Shown: positions 54,434 through 63,896 of the stretch, piece after piece
How positions within the stretch are numbered: the stretch's first letter is position 1
Layout of the letters: each line of letters starts with the position of its first letter
Source: Brevibacterium permense
GTDB lineage: Bacteria; Actinomycetota; Actinomycetes; Actinomycetales; Brevibacteriaceae
Direction of reading: 5' to 3'
NCBI RefSeq assembly: GCF_025506275.1
Contig: NZ_QYCP01000087.1
Location: 62,001-126,000, forward strand
Length of the DNA: 64,000 nucleotides
Position numbers and translations under genes: made by a program
The notes under the pieces: generated by a model
Databases searched by the model: none
What the model was told of the DNA's origin: nothing
What the model saw: the letters and a program-made list of their open reading frames with translations, nothing else

Positions 54434-54858
54434 AGGAGGGCTGCGGCCATGATGCCCGCGATGCCCAGATGGGCGGTGGCGTTGACCCAGACCTCGGGGT
54501 GCATCTGTGGGGAGTTGATGATGTCGCCGGTCTTTCCCGGGGTGAGCAGGCCGATGAGCACGAAGCTCACTCCCATGAGGATGATGCCGAGGACGCCGAA
54601 GACGAGGGTGGACAGGATGCCTGCGGCCAGGTCATCGGAGCTGGCGCGGATGGCAGCGATGACGATGATCGCGACTCCGGCCAGGTCGGAGGCGACGAGG
54701 ACCGCGGCATTGCGCGACTTCTGCTCCCACAGGATGACGTGGAGCTTGCCCGGGGTGAGCAGGTCGACGACGAAGTAGCCGATGACCATGAGGAGGAGTC
54801 CGCAGCCCGCATAGGAGAGGACGACTCCGGTCTCGTAGATGAGGTAATTCAGGAGCAT
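54430..54858 (-). CDS. DUF350 membrane protein
   Basis: 142 residues. Four hydrophobic segments with VIGYFVVDLLTPGKLHVILWEQ and VLIGLLTPGKTGDII, the repeated DUF350 pattern. Starts at 54858 with AAGG upstream. Companion of the membrane spermidine synthase; DUF350 proteins probably form small membrane channels or partners of phage-shock/polyamine systems. Confidence 0.85.
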   Translation of the reverse strand: MLLNYLIYETGVVLSYAGCGLLLMVIGYFVVDLLTPGKLHVILWEQKSRNAAVLVASDLAGVAIIVIAAIRASSDDLAAGILSTLVFGVLGIILMGVSFVLIGLLTPGKTGDIINSPQMHPEVWVNATAHLGIAGIMAAALL

Positions 54859-54886
54859 GTCTGCCTTTCGCTGTGCCTGATCGTGC

Positions 54887-55327
54887 CTATTTTCCGGTGC
54901 CCGGTCCGCCGCCGCGGAAGCCGGAGCCGTCGCCGTAGTTCGATCCGCCGCCGGTGAAGAACGGGAGGAAGAAGAAGCCGCCGCCTCCGGAGCGGGACGA
55001 GTCGCAGCCGACGTAGTCATAGCTGCTGCCGTTCTTCTCGTAATCGCCCTCGCCGGGGTTCGAGACGTATTGGCCGTTGCTGAGGTCGTAGTCACCGCAG
55101 TTCGCCGACGACCCTGACGAACCGCAGCCTTGGAACATGTTGCCGATGACGATGAGGATGACGACGAAGAAGATGATCGTTCCGCATCCGATGCGGCGCG
55201 GCTTCCGCCCCGATCCGCCGCCGGGCTGCTGCGGTCCGGCGGGACGTTGGGCGCCGGATGGACCGGAGTTTTCGCGGTCGAAATCGAAAGAGCCTCCGCC
55301 CATCGAGACGTTCGGGCCCTGGCTCAT
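54887..55327 (-). CDS. Gly-rich single-TM protein in the polyamine operon
   Basis: 146 residues. A low-complexity Gly/Pro/Gln-rich N-terminus, one membrane segment (about 48-65, IGCGTIIFFVVILIVIGNMF), then a Cys/Gly-rich outer part (GCGSSGSSANCGDYD) with repeated Gly, Ser and Phe and GGGGFFFLPFF near 113-124. Unknown family. The ATG overlaps the DUF2617 stop (ATGA). Confidence 0.7.
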   Translation of the reverse strand: MSQGPNVSMGGGSFDFDRENSGPSGAQRPAGPQQPGGGSGRKPRRIGCGTIIFFVVILIVIGNMFQGCGSSGSSANCGDYDLSNGQYVSNPGEGDYEKNGSSYDYVGCDSSRSGGGGFFFLPFFTGGGSNYGDGSGFRGGGPGTGK

Positions 55328-55935
55328 GTCGACCTCCTCAACTCGCTGCTGCTGTGCACGATCTCTCCATGCTGCGGGTAGCAGTGCCACGACTGCCAGG
55401 CGATCCGTTCGGGTTCTGCGCAGGTCAGCGACAGTGCCGTCAGTGCGCCGGGCTGTCCGGGGAACGCGACCGAGAGGTGGTCGTCTGCGGTGAGGGCACG
55501 GTCGGCACCGGCGGCGAGCACCTCAGCGGCGGCCGTCGGGAAGTCCCCGGACACGTGGGTGCGGGTCGCGGTGAATCGGTGTTCGGTGAATCCGGCCCAC
55601 CGACCGTGGCGGATGTCCTCGCGGTCCCATCGCGGTCGTTTCGGAGACGAACCGTCCCCACCCTCGCCGAGGCAGGCGAAGGTCTCGATGAACGCCTCGG
55701 TGAGCCCGGCGCTCAGGATCGCCTGGTGGGAGGATCCGATGACGGTCAGTGTCAGGGCGAGGTGCGGGGCCGCCTCGGCGCGGATCACTTCTATGTCAGT
55801 GGGTGCGGCTACGGTGGGCACATCGATGCGGCGGGCAGCCAACGGGGCGATCCGGTCGTGGTCGAGGCTCAGCCGCAGCGCCTCGGCACTGGTGTCGGTG
55901 AAGGGGACGTCGAGCGGGCGGGGGAGGGTGAGCAT
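55324..55935 (-). CDS. DUF2617 protein
   Basis: 203 residues, starting at 55935. LTLPRPLDVPFTDTSAEALRL start, PHLALTLTVIGSSHQAIL and WQSWHCYPQHGEIVHSSS end match DUF2617. Soluble. Function unknown. Overlaps the DUF4178 stop by one base (TGATG) and the Gly-rich gene by ATGA, so the operon is coupled end to end. Confidence 0.85.
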   Translation of the reverse strand: MLTLPRPLDVPFTDTSAEALRLSLDHDRIAPLAARRIDVPTVAAPTDIEVIRAEAAPHLALTLTVIGSSHQAILSAGLTEAFIETFACLGEGGDGSSPKRPRWDREDIRHGRWAGFTEHRFTATRTHVSGDFPTAAAEVLAAGADRALTADDHLSVAFPGQPGALTALSLTCAEPERIAWQSWHCYPQHGEIVHSSSELRRST

Positions 55936-56585
55936 CAGCTGCCGGAGTAGATGGTGAAGGAACCGGTCGGGATGGTCTCTCCCGTGCTCACTTCCCAGCG
56001 TCCGTGGTCGAAGCGTTCGAAGGTGAGCAGGCGGCCGTCGCCGGATTCGTAGTCGACATAGTCGACCCCGCCCTTCTCGTTCAGTCCCGTGGTGCCTTCG
56101 GACCGGTAAGAGGCGGTGCCGTGCTCGACGAGGTCGTAGTCGGTGCCGTCGATGGTGATGGTCCGGGCCTTCGGTTCGATGTCGAGGTCGGGGCGGTCGC
56201 GCCAGCGGGCGATCTGCACGTCGGGGTCGCGTTCGACGCTCAGCCACATGCGGGTCGCCGAGGCGTCGGCCTGGAAGAAGTGCTCGGCCCAGTCGTAGCC
56301 GCCCTCGGATATGCGCAGGGTGCCGCGGACGAAGAACTTCTCGTTGCCGAATTCGAGGAGGTCCCCGGCTTTGATGGTCTCGGGATCACCGCCGGTGTTC
56401 TGGTCGGCGGCGAAAGGATCGCGCGGGGCGGGCGGTTGTTGTGTCTGCTCCTGCTTGCGGGCCTTGCTGGTACGTGTTCGGATGACGAGTACGGTCACGA
56501 GGACGACGATGATGAAGACGAGGACGGCGATGAGGAGTTCTGTGGGCACGGCGGTCTGCTTCGATTCGATGGCCGGACGGGTCAC
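55935..56585 (-). CDS. DUF4178 protein with N-terminal membrane anchor
   Basis: 216 residues. One membrane segment (about 15-36), a Gln/Pro linker, and a DUF4178 domain (AGDLLEFGNEKFFVRGTLRI, DYDLVEHGTASYRSEG). First gene of the five-gene operon. Relatives (some named YjfK-like) occur with polyamine and phage-shock genes. Function unknown. Confidence 0.85.
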   Translation of the reverse strand: MTRPAIESKQTAVPTELLIAVLVFIIVVLVTVLVIRTRTSKARKQEQTQQPPAPRDPFAADQNTGGDPETIKAGDLLEFGNEKFFVRGTLRISEGGYDWAEHFFQADASATRMWLSVERDPDVQIARWRDRPDLDIEPKARTITIDGTDYDLVEHGTASYRSEGTTGLNEKGGVDYVDYESGDGRLLTFERFDHGRWEVSTGETIPTGSFTIYSGS

Positions 56586-56609
56586 CGCCCACTCTAGTCG
56601 ACCGGAATG

Positions 56610-57638
56610 TCACGCGCGGCTGTGCTCGGACTTCTTCTCCAGAGCGGTCATCGTGTCGGCGATGAAGAACCCGAGGTCGCGGTTGAGTGCGAGCATCGGT
56701 TCGTTGTCCGTCGCCGTGTACGTCTGCACCCATTTCGCCGAGGCGGTCGCCGCGACCGCGGGCAGCTGACGCAGGTTCGCGACCTTGAGGGCCCGACCGA
56801 TCCCACGGCCTCGATAGGCTCGGTCGACGAGCGTGTCCTCCTGGATGACGATCTGCGGATCGTGGGACGAGACCATGATCTCCGTGTAGCCGACGGCGAG
56901 TTCGCCCACGTGCGCCATCGAGCTGACCAAGGTCCAGCCCTGCTCTTCCATCCGCTCCTCATGGCTGCGGATCGCCGCGGTGCTGGCATGGGTGGCGGTG
57001 CGGGTGAGGTCGCCGACGGGCACGTCCTCATCCATCTGCTCACGCAGCTGGGTCCAGGATTCCAACACGTCCTCGGGGCAGGCTCCGATCCATGAGGTGA
57101 CCGAGAAGTCCGGGTCCTCCCTGATCACGGGCACAACCGTCGACGCCCCCGAATCCTTGTACCGATTCGCATCGGCGTCCAGGTAGGCGGGCAGGTCGAG
57201 CAGCAGTCGGTGCTCTTCGTTGCCGATGCTCATCCCGTGCGCCTGCGCGAAGGCGACCCCGGCTGGGCAGAAGGTTTCGGTCTGCACGATCTCCGAGGTT
57301 TCGTCACCGTCATCGAGGAACTGTGCGGCCGCCTCGGCGAGGGCAGTGCCGAAACCCTGCCGACGGTGAGCCGAGAGGATACCGAGTTCGATATCGGTCG
57401 GAGTTTCGGGGGAGAGGCTGATCTCGACGCCGCCGATGATCTCCTCACCGAGGCGGCCCGCCAGGGCGATGTCCTGCCCTCCAGGGCGCGGGTGGGCGAA
57501 TTGGGCCAGCGTTGTCTCGGCGCTGCGCCACCAGGCGGCGGTGCGGCCATCGGTGTAAGCGGAGCGCATGACGTCGTTCCACGTCAGCAGCGCAGATTCA
57601 TCGTCGGCGGCAATGCGCGTGATCTGAATCTCAGACAT
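56610..57638 (-). CDS. double GNAT-domain acetyltransferase
   Basis: 342 residues with two GNAT halves. The first half has LGILSAHRRQGFGTALAEAA (acetyl-CoA loop RRQGFG); the second has VDRAYRGRGIGRALKVANLR (RGRGIG). Between them is a connector around residue 165. Such tandem GNATs (Eis/mycothiol-synthase-like architecture) acetylate amines; mycothiol synthase is about this size, but the sequence does not clearly match MshD. Substrate unknown. Confidence 0.85.
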   Translation of the reverse strand: MSEIQITRIAADDESALLTWNDVMRSAYTDGRTAAWWRSAETTLAQFAHPRPGGQDIALAGRLGEEIIGGVEISLSPETPTDIELGILSAHRRQGFGTALAEAAAQFLDDGDETSEIVQTETFCPAGVAFAQAHGMSIGNEEHRLLLDLPAYLDADANRYKDSGASTVVPVIREDPDFSVTSWIGACPEDVLESWTQLREQMDEDVPVGDLTRTATHASTAAIRSHEERMEEQGWTLVSSMAHVGELAVGYTEIMVSSHDPQIVIQEDTLVDRAYRGRGIGRALKVANLRQLPAVAATASAKWVQTYTATDNEPMLALNRDLGFFIADTMTALEKKSEHSRA

Positions 57639-57669
57639 AGTGAAAGTCGATCACGGCAGGTGCCGGTTT

Positions 57670-57936
57670 TCAAGGGCGCCGCGGTTCGGGGTCTTCGGGA
57701 CGGTCAGGGCCGTCGGTGCTGTTCGTCCCCTCGGGGTCGAACTGGTCCGCAGCAGATCCGCGGTCGGTCGGGTCGGTGGGGGCCGCCTCGGCGTGGGGGT
57801 CGTGTTTGGGCAGGCGGGAGCCGATATGCGAACCGGGAGTGTTCATCACCCGGTACACGAGGACGGCGCCGATGCTGAAGACGACGACGATGCACAGGGT
57901 GAGGAAGATGACCGCGCCGAGTCCGGGCTCCATCAT
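57670..57936 (-). CDS. small single-TM protein downstream of DUF1707 gene
   Basis: 88 residues: a membrane segment (about 8-30) and a polar, Pro/Asp-rich tail. The ATG overlaps the DUF1707 stop (ATGA). Two tandem ATGs are present. Unknown family. Confidence 0.65.
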   Translation of the reverse strand: MMEPGLGAVIFLTLCIVVVFSIGAVLVYRVMNTPGSHIGSRLPKHDPHAEAAPTDPTDRGSAADQFDPEGTNSTDGPDRPEDPEPRRP

Positions 57937-58595
57937 TTCGCCATTCGCCGACGGTCGAAGTAGTTCGCGAAGCGGGCCTTGAAGGAGCCCATGCCGATCG
58001 ATCCGCCCACGCGCACGAGGGGTCGGCGTCCGGTCGGAACCGCATCGACGACGGATTTCACGCTGCCCCAGGTCTTCGAGAGCTGGTCGACGTTGACGGC
58101 CCAATCGGCGGGGACGACGACGGTGACGGCGCCCATTCCGGCGACGATCTCGACCTCGATGACCTCGAGATCGGTCTCGACCTCGAGGAAGTTCAGTTCG
58201 ATGTTCGACATCGACGGTTCGCAGCGGATATACGGCGGGACCGCCCACCTGGCACGGCGGACCTCGGATTCCCAACCGGCCTTGATGACGAGCGGATCGA
58301 AACGATCATGGCCAGTGACCGCCATCGCGCGGCCGGTGGCGGGAGTGATCGCCGAGGTGGGTCGGAAGCGATCGGAGGGCAGCTCGGTGGTGAGGTCGGC
58401 GAGCACTTCGTCGAGGTCGACGGGGAACTTCGCGGATTGGACCTTCTCCATCCGTTCGTCGAGCTCGTCGACCGTGATCCGACCGTCTCCGGCGGCTTCG
58501 CGCAGGATCTCGATCGCCTCGTCGCGCTCTTTGTGGCCGATGCGGAAGGTCTTAGCGGGGTCGTTCTCGTCGGGGGAGGGGGTGGCTGAGCTCAT
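57933..58595 (-). CDS. DUF1707 protein with LiaF-like C-terminal domain
   Basis: 220 residues. The N-terminal DUF1707 segment RIGHKERDEAIEILREAAGDGRITVDELDERM is followed by a domain of alternating hydrophobic strands (VEIVAGMGAVTVVVPADWAVNV) like the LiaF C-terminal/DUF2154 wall-stress domain. No membrane segment; anchoring may come via the small partner. A promoter TTGTCG-N17-CACGAT lies just upstream, ending 7 nt before the ATG. Confidence 0.85.
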   Translation of the reverse strand: MSSATPSPDENDPAKTFRIGHKERDEAIEILREAAGDGRITVDELDERMEKVQSAKFPVDLDEVLADLTTELPSDRFRPTSAITPATGRAMAVTGHDRFDPLVIKAGWESEVRRARWAVPPYIRCEPSMSNIELNFLEVETDLEVIEVEIVAGMGAVTVVVPADWAVNVDQLSKTWGSVKSVVDAVPTGRRPLVRVGGSIGMGSFKARFANYFDRRRMAK

Positions 58596-58674
58596 GATCT
58601 CTATCGTGCCTGATCGGGAAGTCAGCGACAACGGCAGGGAGTCGGGGGCCGTGTCTCGTGTCAGTCGTTGGCAT

Positions 58675-58688
58675 TAGGCTAGGGGACG
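58675..58688 (+). promoter_or_regulatory. -10 box for leaderless dnaX
   Basis: TAGGCT at 58675-58680, 7 nt before the GTG at 58688. The -35 region is poor. Selects 58688 as the start over the earlier ATG-like codon in the same frame. Confidence 0.45.
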
Positions 58689-61600
58689 TGTCCACCGCAC
58701 TGTACAGAAGATACCGCCCAGAGACCTTCGACGAGGTCATCGGTCAAGAGCATGTCACCGATCCGCTGAAGGCCGCCATCGAACGTGGCCGCATCAACCA
58801 TGCCTACCTGTTCTCCGGCCCGCGCGGGTGCGGTAAGACCACCTCGGCGCGGATCCTGGCCCGGTGCCTCAACTGCGAGCAGGGACCGACCCCGGTGCCG
58901 TGCGGGGAATGCCCGAGCTGCCGGGATCTGGCCAACGGCGGACCCGGTTCGCTCGACGTCGTCGAGATCGACGCCGCCAGCCACAACGGCGTCGATGATG
59001 CCCGTGACCTGCGTGAACGTGCCGTCTATGCGCCCGCGCGCGATCGGTACAAGGTGTTCATCCTCGATGAGGCGCACATGGTCACCTCGCAGGGCTTCAA
59101 CGCTCTGCTCAAGATCGTCGAAGAGCCGCCGCCGCATATCAAGTTCATCTTCGCCACGACCGAACCCGAGAAGGTCATCGGCACGATCCGGTCGCGGACT
59201 CACCACTATCCGTTCAGACTGGTGCCGCCGGAGGCCCTGGGCAACTACCTCGAGGAGCTGTGCGCTCGTGAGAGTGTGCAGGTGGCCAAGGGCGTGCTGC
59301 CGCTGGTCGTGCGCGCCGGCGGGGGATCGGTACGCGACACGCTGTCGGTCCTCGACCAGCTCATCGCCGGGGCTGGGCCCGATGGAGTCGACTACGGCAG
59401 GGCCGTCGCGCTGCTCGGATACACTCCGGATTCGCTGTTGTCCGACATCGTCGATGCGTTCTCCGCCGGCGACGGTGCCGGGGTGTACCGCGCGGTGGAG
59501 CGGGTCATCGAATCCGGTCAGGATCCGAGGCGCTTCGTAGAAGATCTGCTCGAGCGCTTCCGGGATCTCATCGTCATCAATGCCGCCCCCGAGGCGGCCC
59601 ATGCCTTCCTGCCCGAAGTGCCGCCGGACCGCCTGGAGAGGCTGACCCTGCAGGCCAATGGTTTCGGACAAGGTGAACTCTCCCGCGCTGCAGACCTGCT
59701 GAACGTGGGACTGACGGAGATGTCGGGTGCCACCTCGCCGAGACTGCAGCTCGAACTCATCTGTGCCCGCATTCTGCTGCCCGGTTCCGGTCGCAGCCGG
59801 GATGCTGTGCTCAGTCGTATGGAGCGGATGGAACGTCGCATCGGCATGTCGGCCACCGGTGTGGCAGCGAACGTGCCGCCGCCGCAGGCCCAGGATCAGG
59901 GTGCGGCGCAGGCTCCGGTGCGGGGGCAGGCACCAGCTGCCGATCAGGGGCAGTCGGGCGGTCGACCGTCGGCAGGTGAGGCGTCGCCTGGTGCGCCGGG
60001 CCGCGGGGCCGGAGCACCGGCTGCGAATGCGTCGGCCGGACCGCCCCAGAGCGCAGCTCACGACGACTTCGACGATATCGCGGCCATGGCCGCGGCTGCC
60101 GAGTCGATGCTCAACGAACCGGAGGCGCAGCCAGGGCAGCAGCCTGAGCAGGAGCAGCAGCGTCAATCTGATCGGCAGGGGTCGCAAGGCCAGACCCAGC
60201 CGGTGCAGGCATCGCCGTCCGGACCTCAATCTCAGACCGCGCACGCGGGTCCGCAGCAGCAGTCTGCTGAGAACCCTCGGAACGCAGTATCGGGCCGGCC
60301 AGCGCAGGAACAGCAGCCGTCTCCCGATTCGCCGCCCGAGCCTTCGGCCGAAGCGTCGGGTGCGCCGCAGAATGAGTCGCAATCTGTGCAGGAGAACCAA
60401 CAGAGACAGGACTCAGCCGGTGCCTCCGCACCCAGGCCTGCACCGGACTCCGCGCTGGCGAAACAGCCTCAGCGCCAGTCGGCTCCCGCGTCTGCGGCAC
60501 CAGCCGGACCTGGCGATGGCTCACGACAGTCCGAGCAGGCAGCGGCACCGGAAGCGACATCGGTGGCTGGATCCGGCGACATCGGCGGTGAGATCGAAGC
60601 GATCCGCCGCGCATGGCCGAGCATCCTCGCCTCGGTGGAGAAGCGCAGCCGACTGACACGAGCGATCATCGCGGCCAATGCGATCCCGCAGTCGTTCTCC
60701 GACGGGGTCGTCTACCTCGGCTTCAACAACGCCGGATCCGTGCAGGGATTCCAGCAGCGTGACCATGCGGCCAAACTCGCGGCGGCGATCAACGACGTTC
60801 TCGGCATCCAGGCTCGTATCGACGTCGGTGATGTCGGTCGGATCGGCGGAGGAACTGCCGGCGGAGGCAGCCAGGGTAAAGGATCCTCGGCTCCGCCTAT
60901 GAATGACTCCGGCGGCAATCACGGACCGGCGCCGAGCCAGCGACGCCCGAGTCCGCAGGAGGTCGCCGCAGTCGTCGGCACTCGTGAAGTCGACAAACCA
61001 CAGGTCGACCACGAAAAGTTCTGGGAACCAAGCGGTCCGACACAGGGTCCCTGGTCCTCCGACGACGAGGAGGGGGAACAGTCGGGCCCACCGACTGAAC
61101 CCACACCTCAGGACAATCCCGGTGAACCGGCCGAGCATACCGATGAGGGATCGGCCGAGTCCGAGCCGGAATCCTCGGTCGCTCAGGTTCCCGCTGCGGA
61201 CCCGTTCGACTCTGAAAGATCAGACAGGAATGCTCCTGAGCCGAGCGTTCCTGACCACGATTCTTCCGACCCCGCCGTCCCAGACGTCGTTGTGCCCGAC
61301 CTGTCCGACGATGACTTCTTCGGTAAGCCGACAGACACCGGAACCGAGTCGACCGACTCCGGTAACGCACCGACCGACGACTTCGGACGGTCTGACGACT
61401 CGCGCGAGCAGGAATCGGCTCCAGCAATGTCGTCCGGCTTCGGGGACGATTCGCCGATGGAGTATGTCGAACCGCGGTGGGAGGAACCGAATTGGAACGA
61501 CGGTCCCTCCCCGATAGACTCCTCGCCGATCGACCAAGCATCATCAGGCACAGCCCCGACCGACGTCGACGAGACGAGCGCCGGCAGCGGAGCTGTCGAC

Positions 61601-62032
61601 GTCGGAGCTGTCGTCGTTCCGCCGCCCGATGACGATCTCGACTTTCCCGATCTCGGCGACACCTCGAGCGACTTCGGAGGAGGTGCCTTCGAGCAGTCGG
61701 CACCTGCCGTGCAGTCGCCGCCACCAACCCATGGGGGAGAGGCGAAACCGTTCAAATCGCGCTTCGCCGCACTTGCCGAAAAGCACGGTGCCACCACCAC
61801 TCAACCTGCCGGGCCCGGCTACGGATCTGCTCCGCAGGCCAATCCGGTAGGCGGGACAGCACCGGGGGGTGCCTCGGCGCCAGGACCGAACCCCTACCCG
61901 CAAGGGTTGGGATCGGACGAGGACGAGTATGATCCGGACACGGACCTCGACGTCTCCGAAGCGCCGCAGATGGGCGTCGATGTGATCGCACGGGTCCTCG
62001 GCGGCGAAATCATTGACGAAAGAGAAGTATGA
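58688..62032 (+). CDS. dnaX: DNA polymerase III subunit gamma/tau
   Basis: 1114 residues. The clamp-loader AAA+ module covers about 1-370: [18 protein letters not shown], Walker [10 protein letters not shown], zinc site CLNCEQGP...CGECPSC and DEAHM. Then a Gln/Pro/Ala/Ser-rich linker (about 400-630), a short conserved helical domain (about 630-720, [20 protein letters not shown]), and a second acidic Asp/Ser/Pro tail to residue 1114. Actinobacterial DnaX proteins have long variable tails, but this one is on the long side. No slippery site for a gamma frameshift product was seen. Coupled to recR by ATGA. Confidence 0.95.
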   Translation: MSTALYRRYRPETFDEVIGQEHVTDPLKAAIERGRINHAYLFSGPRGCGKTTSARILARCLNCEQGPTPVPCGECPSCRDLANGGPGSLDVVEIDAASHNGVDDARDLRERAVYAPARDRYKVFILDEAHMVTSQGFNALLKIVEEPPPHIKFIFATTEPEKVIGTIRSRTHHYPFRLVPPEALGNYLEELCARESVQVAKGVLPLVVRAGGGSVRDTLSVLDQLIAGAGPDGVDYGRAVALLGYTPDSLLSDIVDAFSAGDGAGVYRAVERVIESGQDPRRFVEDLLERFRDLIVINAAPEAAHAFLPEVPPDRLERLTLQANGFGQGELSRAADLLNVGLTEMSGATSPRLQLELICARILLPGSGRSRDAVLSRMERMERRIGMSATGVAANVPPPQAQDQGAAQAPVRGQAPAADQGQSGGRPSAGEASPGAPGRGAGAPAANASAGPPQSAAHDDFDDIAAMAAAAESMLNEPEAQPGQQPEQEQQRQSDRQGSQGQTQPVQASPSGPQSQTAHAGPQQQSAENPRNAVSGRPAQEQQPSPDSPPEPSAEASGAPQNESQSVQENQQRQDSAGASAPRPAPDSALAKQPQRQSAPASAAPAGPGDGSRQSEQAAAPEATSVAGSGDIGGEIEAIRRAWPSILASVEKRSRLTRAIIAANAIPQSFSDGVVYLGFNNAGSVQGFQQRDHAAKLAAAINDVLGIQARIDVGDVGRIGGGTAGGGSQGKGSSAPPMNDSGGNHGPAPSQRRPSPQEVAAVVGTREVDKPQVDHEKFWEPSGPTQGPWSSDDEEGEQSGPPTEPTPQDNPGEPAEHTDEGSAESEPESSVAQVPAADPFDSERSDRNAPEPSVPDHDSSDPAVPDVVVPDLSDDDFFGKPTDTGTESTDSGNAPTDDFGRSDDSREQESAPAMSSGFGDDSPMEYVEPRWEEPNWNDGPSPIDSSPIDQASSGTAPTDVDETSAGSGAVDVGAVVVPPPDDDLDFPDLGDTSSDFGGGAFEQSAPAVQSPPPTHGGEAKPFKSRFAALAEKHGATTTQPAGPGYGSAPQANPVGGTAPGGASAPGPNPYPQGLGSDEDEYDPDTDLDVSEAPQMGVDVIARVLGGEIIDEREV

Positions 62033-62634
62033 GCGCTGTATACGAAGGTGCCCTTCAGGACTTGGTCGAAGAGTTCGGCAAGCTTCCGGGCATCGGGCCG
62101 AAATCGGCCCAACGTCTGGCGTTCCACATCCTGCAGACGGACTCGCAGGACGTCAATGCGCTGGCCCAGGCGCTCACCGACGTGAAGAAGCGAGTACGGT
62201 TCTGTGAGATCTGCGGAAACGTCTCCGAGGAAGCCGAATGCACGGTCTGTCAGGACCCGCGCCGCGATCGGTCGATGATCTGTGTGGTCGAAGAGCCCAA
62301 GGACGTCGTCGCGATCGAACGGACCCGAGAATACCGGGGCCTTTATCACGTCCTCGGCGGAGCCATCGACCCGATGGCCGGAGTTGGGCCCGATAGCCTG
62401 CGGATCAAAGAGCTCATGACGCGTCTGCAGGACGGTGAGGTCAAGGAGACCGTCATCGCCACCGACCCGAACCTCGAGGGCGAAGCCACTGCCACCTACC
62501 TCGTCCGCCTGCTCGGATCACTTGGCGTGACCGTCACCCGCCTGGCCTCGGGGCTGCCCGTCGGCGGCGATCTCGAATACGCCGACGAAGTCACCCTCGG
62601 TCGGGCATTCTCCGGTCGTCGCGAAATCGACTGA
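62029..62634 (+). CDS. recR: recombination mediator RecR
   Basis: 201 residues. HhH region ([17 protein letters not shown]), zinc finger [16 protein letters not shown], Toprim segment ([14 protein letters not shown] and [11 protein letters not shown]) and the Walker-like C-terminal part. Works with RecO/RecF in gap repair. The ATG overlaps the dnaX stop, the standard dnaX-recR arrangement. Confidence 0.97.
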   Translation: MSAVYEGALQDLVEEFGKLPGIGPKSAQRLAFHILQTDSQDVNALAQALTDVKKRVRFCEICGNVSEEAECTVCQDPRRDRSMICVVEEPKDVVAIERTREYRGLYHVLGGAIDPMAGVGPDSLRIKELMTRLQDGEVKETVIATDPNLEGEATATYLVRLLGSLGVTVTRLASGLPVGGDLEYADEVTLGRAFSGRREID

Positions 62635-62653
62635 CGGCCTCGGTTTCGCCCTC

Positions 62654-62703
62654 TTGACACCATATCGATGATCGTGAAACATATTGTTTTTCGATATATC
62701 GAA
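62654..62703 (+). promoter_or_regulatory. AT-rich promoter/operator region upstream of DUF2975-XRE genes
   Basis: TTGACA at 62654-62659 is followed by an AT-rich stretch and a perfect 14-bp palindrome TTCGATATATCGAA (62690-62703). The -10 is not clear. The palindrome is a good candidate operator for the small XRE protein encoded downstream. Confidence 0.5.
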
Positions 62704-62779
62704 GAACGATAAGTCGCCGGATGCGACGAAGGACGGCGAAGAGCTCGCCTGCCCCGCGCCGGGACGAGAAGGCGTTGTC

Positions 62780-63300
62780 ATGTCACCGACAGAGGACCAG
62801 CAGCCGCACGACGAACCTCAGAAGCGCAAGGCATTCGGCACAGGTTACGAGTTATGGATCGGTTTGGCGGTCGGCTTCACCCCTGTCCGGATTCGCCGAG
62901 ATCGTCGTTCCGACGTCCGACGTCCGACGTCTCGACCGGAGCGGTCGTGTTGGTGACCATCGCCGAAGTCACTCTCATCCTCACCGTGTTGGCAGCCGCG
63001 ATCTCCTTGGTGCCTGTCATCCGTGACATCGCGGCGGGAACACCCTTCACGCTCCGGGCATCCCGCGTCTTTGCGGCGTTCGAGTGGATAGTGGCGATCG
63101 GGTGGATTCTCCCCTTCATCACCAAGGTTCCCGGCGGCAACTGGATCTCCGCCGACATCGGCATCGCTGATGAAGTGGGGCCGGGAATCACCGTCGTCCA
63201 CGCATTCTTCATTCTCGGGGTTGTCGGCGGCGCCGAGCTGCTGCGGCGGTGCTTCAGATCAGGACGCGAAGCTCAAGAAGAGCTCGAAGGGCTCGTATGA
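62780..63300 (+). pseudogene. DUF2975 membrane protein gene with two frameshifts
   Basis: The ATG at 62780 opens a frame reading MSPTEDQQPHDEPQ and then GYELWIGLAVGFT; the continuation FAEIVVPTSDV is in the next frame and TGAVVLVTIAEVTLILTVL in a third. The shifts sit at a CCCC run (62880-62883) and at three tandem CCGACGT units (62910-62930); removing one C and one 7-mer gives a single continuous frame. The last frame (from GTG 62947) alone encodes about 117 residues with three hydrophobic segments. DUF2975 plus XRE is a common pair. Its stop overlaps the XRE start. Confidence 0.6.
62910..62930 (+). repeat. three tandem CCGACGT units inside DUF2975 gene
   Basis: Exact 7-bp units at 62910-62916, 62917-62923 and 62924-62930. 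Seven is not a multiple of three, so a gain or loss of one unit changes the frame. Confidence 0.9.
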
Positions 63301-63533
63301 TGGTCGAGGAATCCGACTCCTCCCGGGTCATCTGCCACCTCGACAGTCTGCTGACCCGGCGAGACATGAGCCTGACCGAACTGTCCAAACGCGTAGGGGT
63401 CTCGCTTGCGAACCTCTCCGTGCTCAAGAACAACAGAGCGAAGGCCGTGCGCTACTCCACTCTCATCGCTCTGTGCGAGGTCCTCGACTGTCAGCCTGGT
63501 GACCTCTTCACCGTGGAGCGACGGTCGGACTGA
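63297..63533 (+). CDS. small XRE-family regulator (YozG-like)
   Basis: About 78 residues; ATGATG allows a start at 63297 or 63300, both preceded by GAAGGG. The HTH occupies almost the whole chain: HLDSLLTRRDMSLTELSKRVG, then SLANLSVLKNNRAKAVRY and LCEVLDCQPGDLF. Overlaps the DUF2975 stop. Such XRE proteins usually regulate their DUF2975 operon; the 62690 palindrome may be the target. Confidence 0.88.
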   Translation: MMVEESDSSRVICHLDSLLTRRDMSLTELSKRVGVSLANLSVLKNNRAKAVRYSTLIALCEVLDCQPGDLFTVERRSD

Positions 63534-63896
63534 CCGTCAAGAGCAGCCCCCGTCGGCGCGAAGCCGGCGGGCCGCCTCGGCGAGTGAATCCGGCGTTCCA
63601 CGATGCCTCGTTTATAACGATTGCTGAGCAGGGGCTGAACGCCCGGTGACCAACCGCCGCCTCGCCTATGTGCACAGTCAACGCTCGGGTCTGCAGGGGC
63701 GGACATTCGGCCCGGTCAGGCGGTGTCTGAATGACGGGCGAAGGTGAAGCGGAATGACGTACCTCATACAATGGTTCAGGTGCCGGGAGCCCGACACGGC
63801 TGAAATCCTGATCGATGCAGCACGAGACCTCCATGTTTGGAACCATGGAATCGATCGCCTGGCACGGAACTTATCAGCGATAAGGAAGATACTGCA
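63534..63896. other. gap upstream of lysC without a recognisable gene
   Basis: About 360 nt. Contains one CCGCCTCGG copy (63572-63580), and CTTATC-N3-GATAAG (63870-63884), a small inverted repeat just before the lysC start. Short frames on both strands lack recognisable domains. It must hold the lysC promoter but no firm -10/-35 pair is visible. Confidence 0.5.

Noticed and set aside
58688..62032. dnaX programmed frameshift to give a gamma product
   Set aside because: No A/AAA-type slippery site followed by a stem was visible near the end of the AAA+ module.
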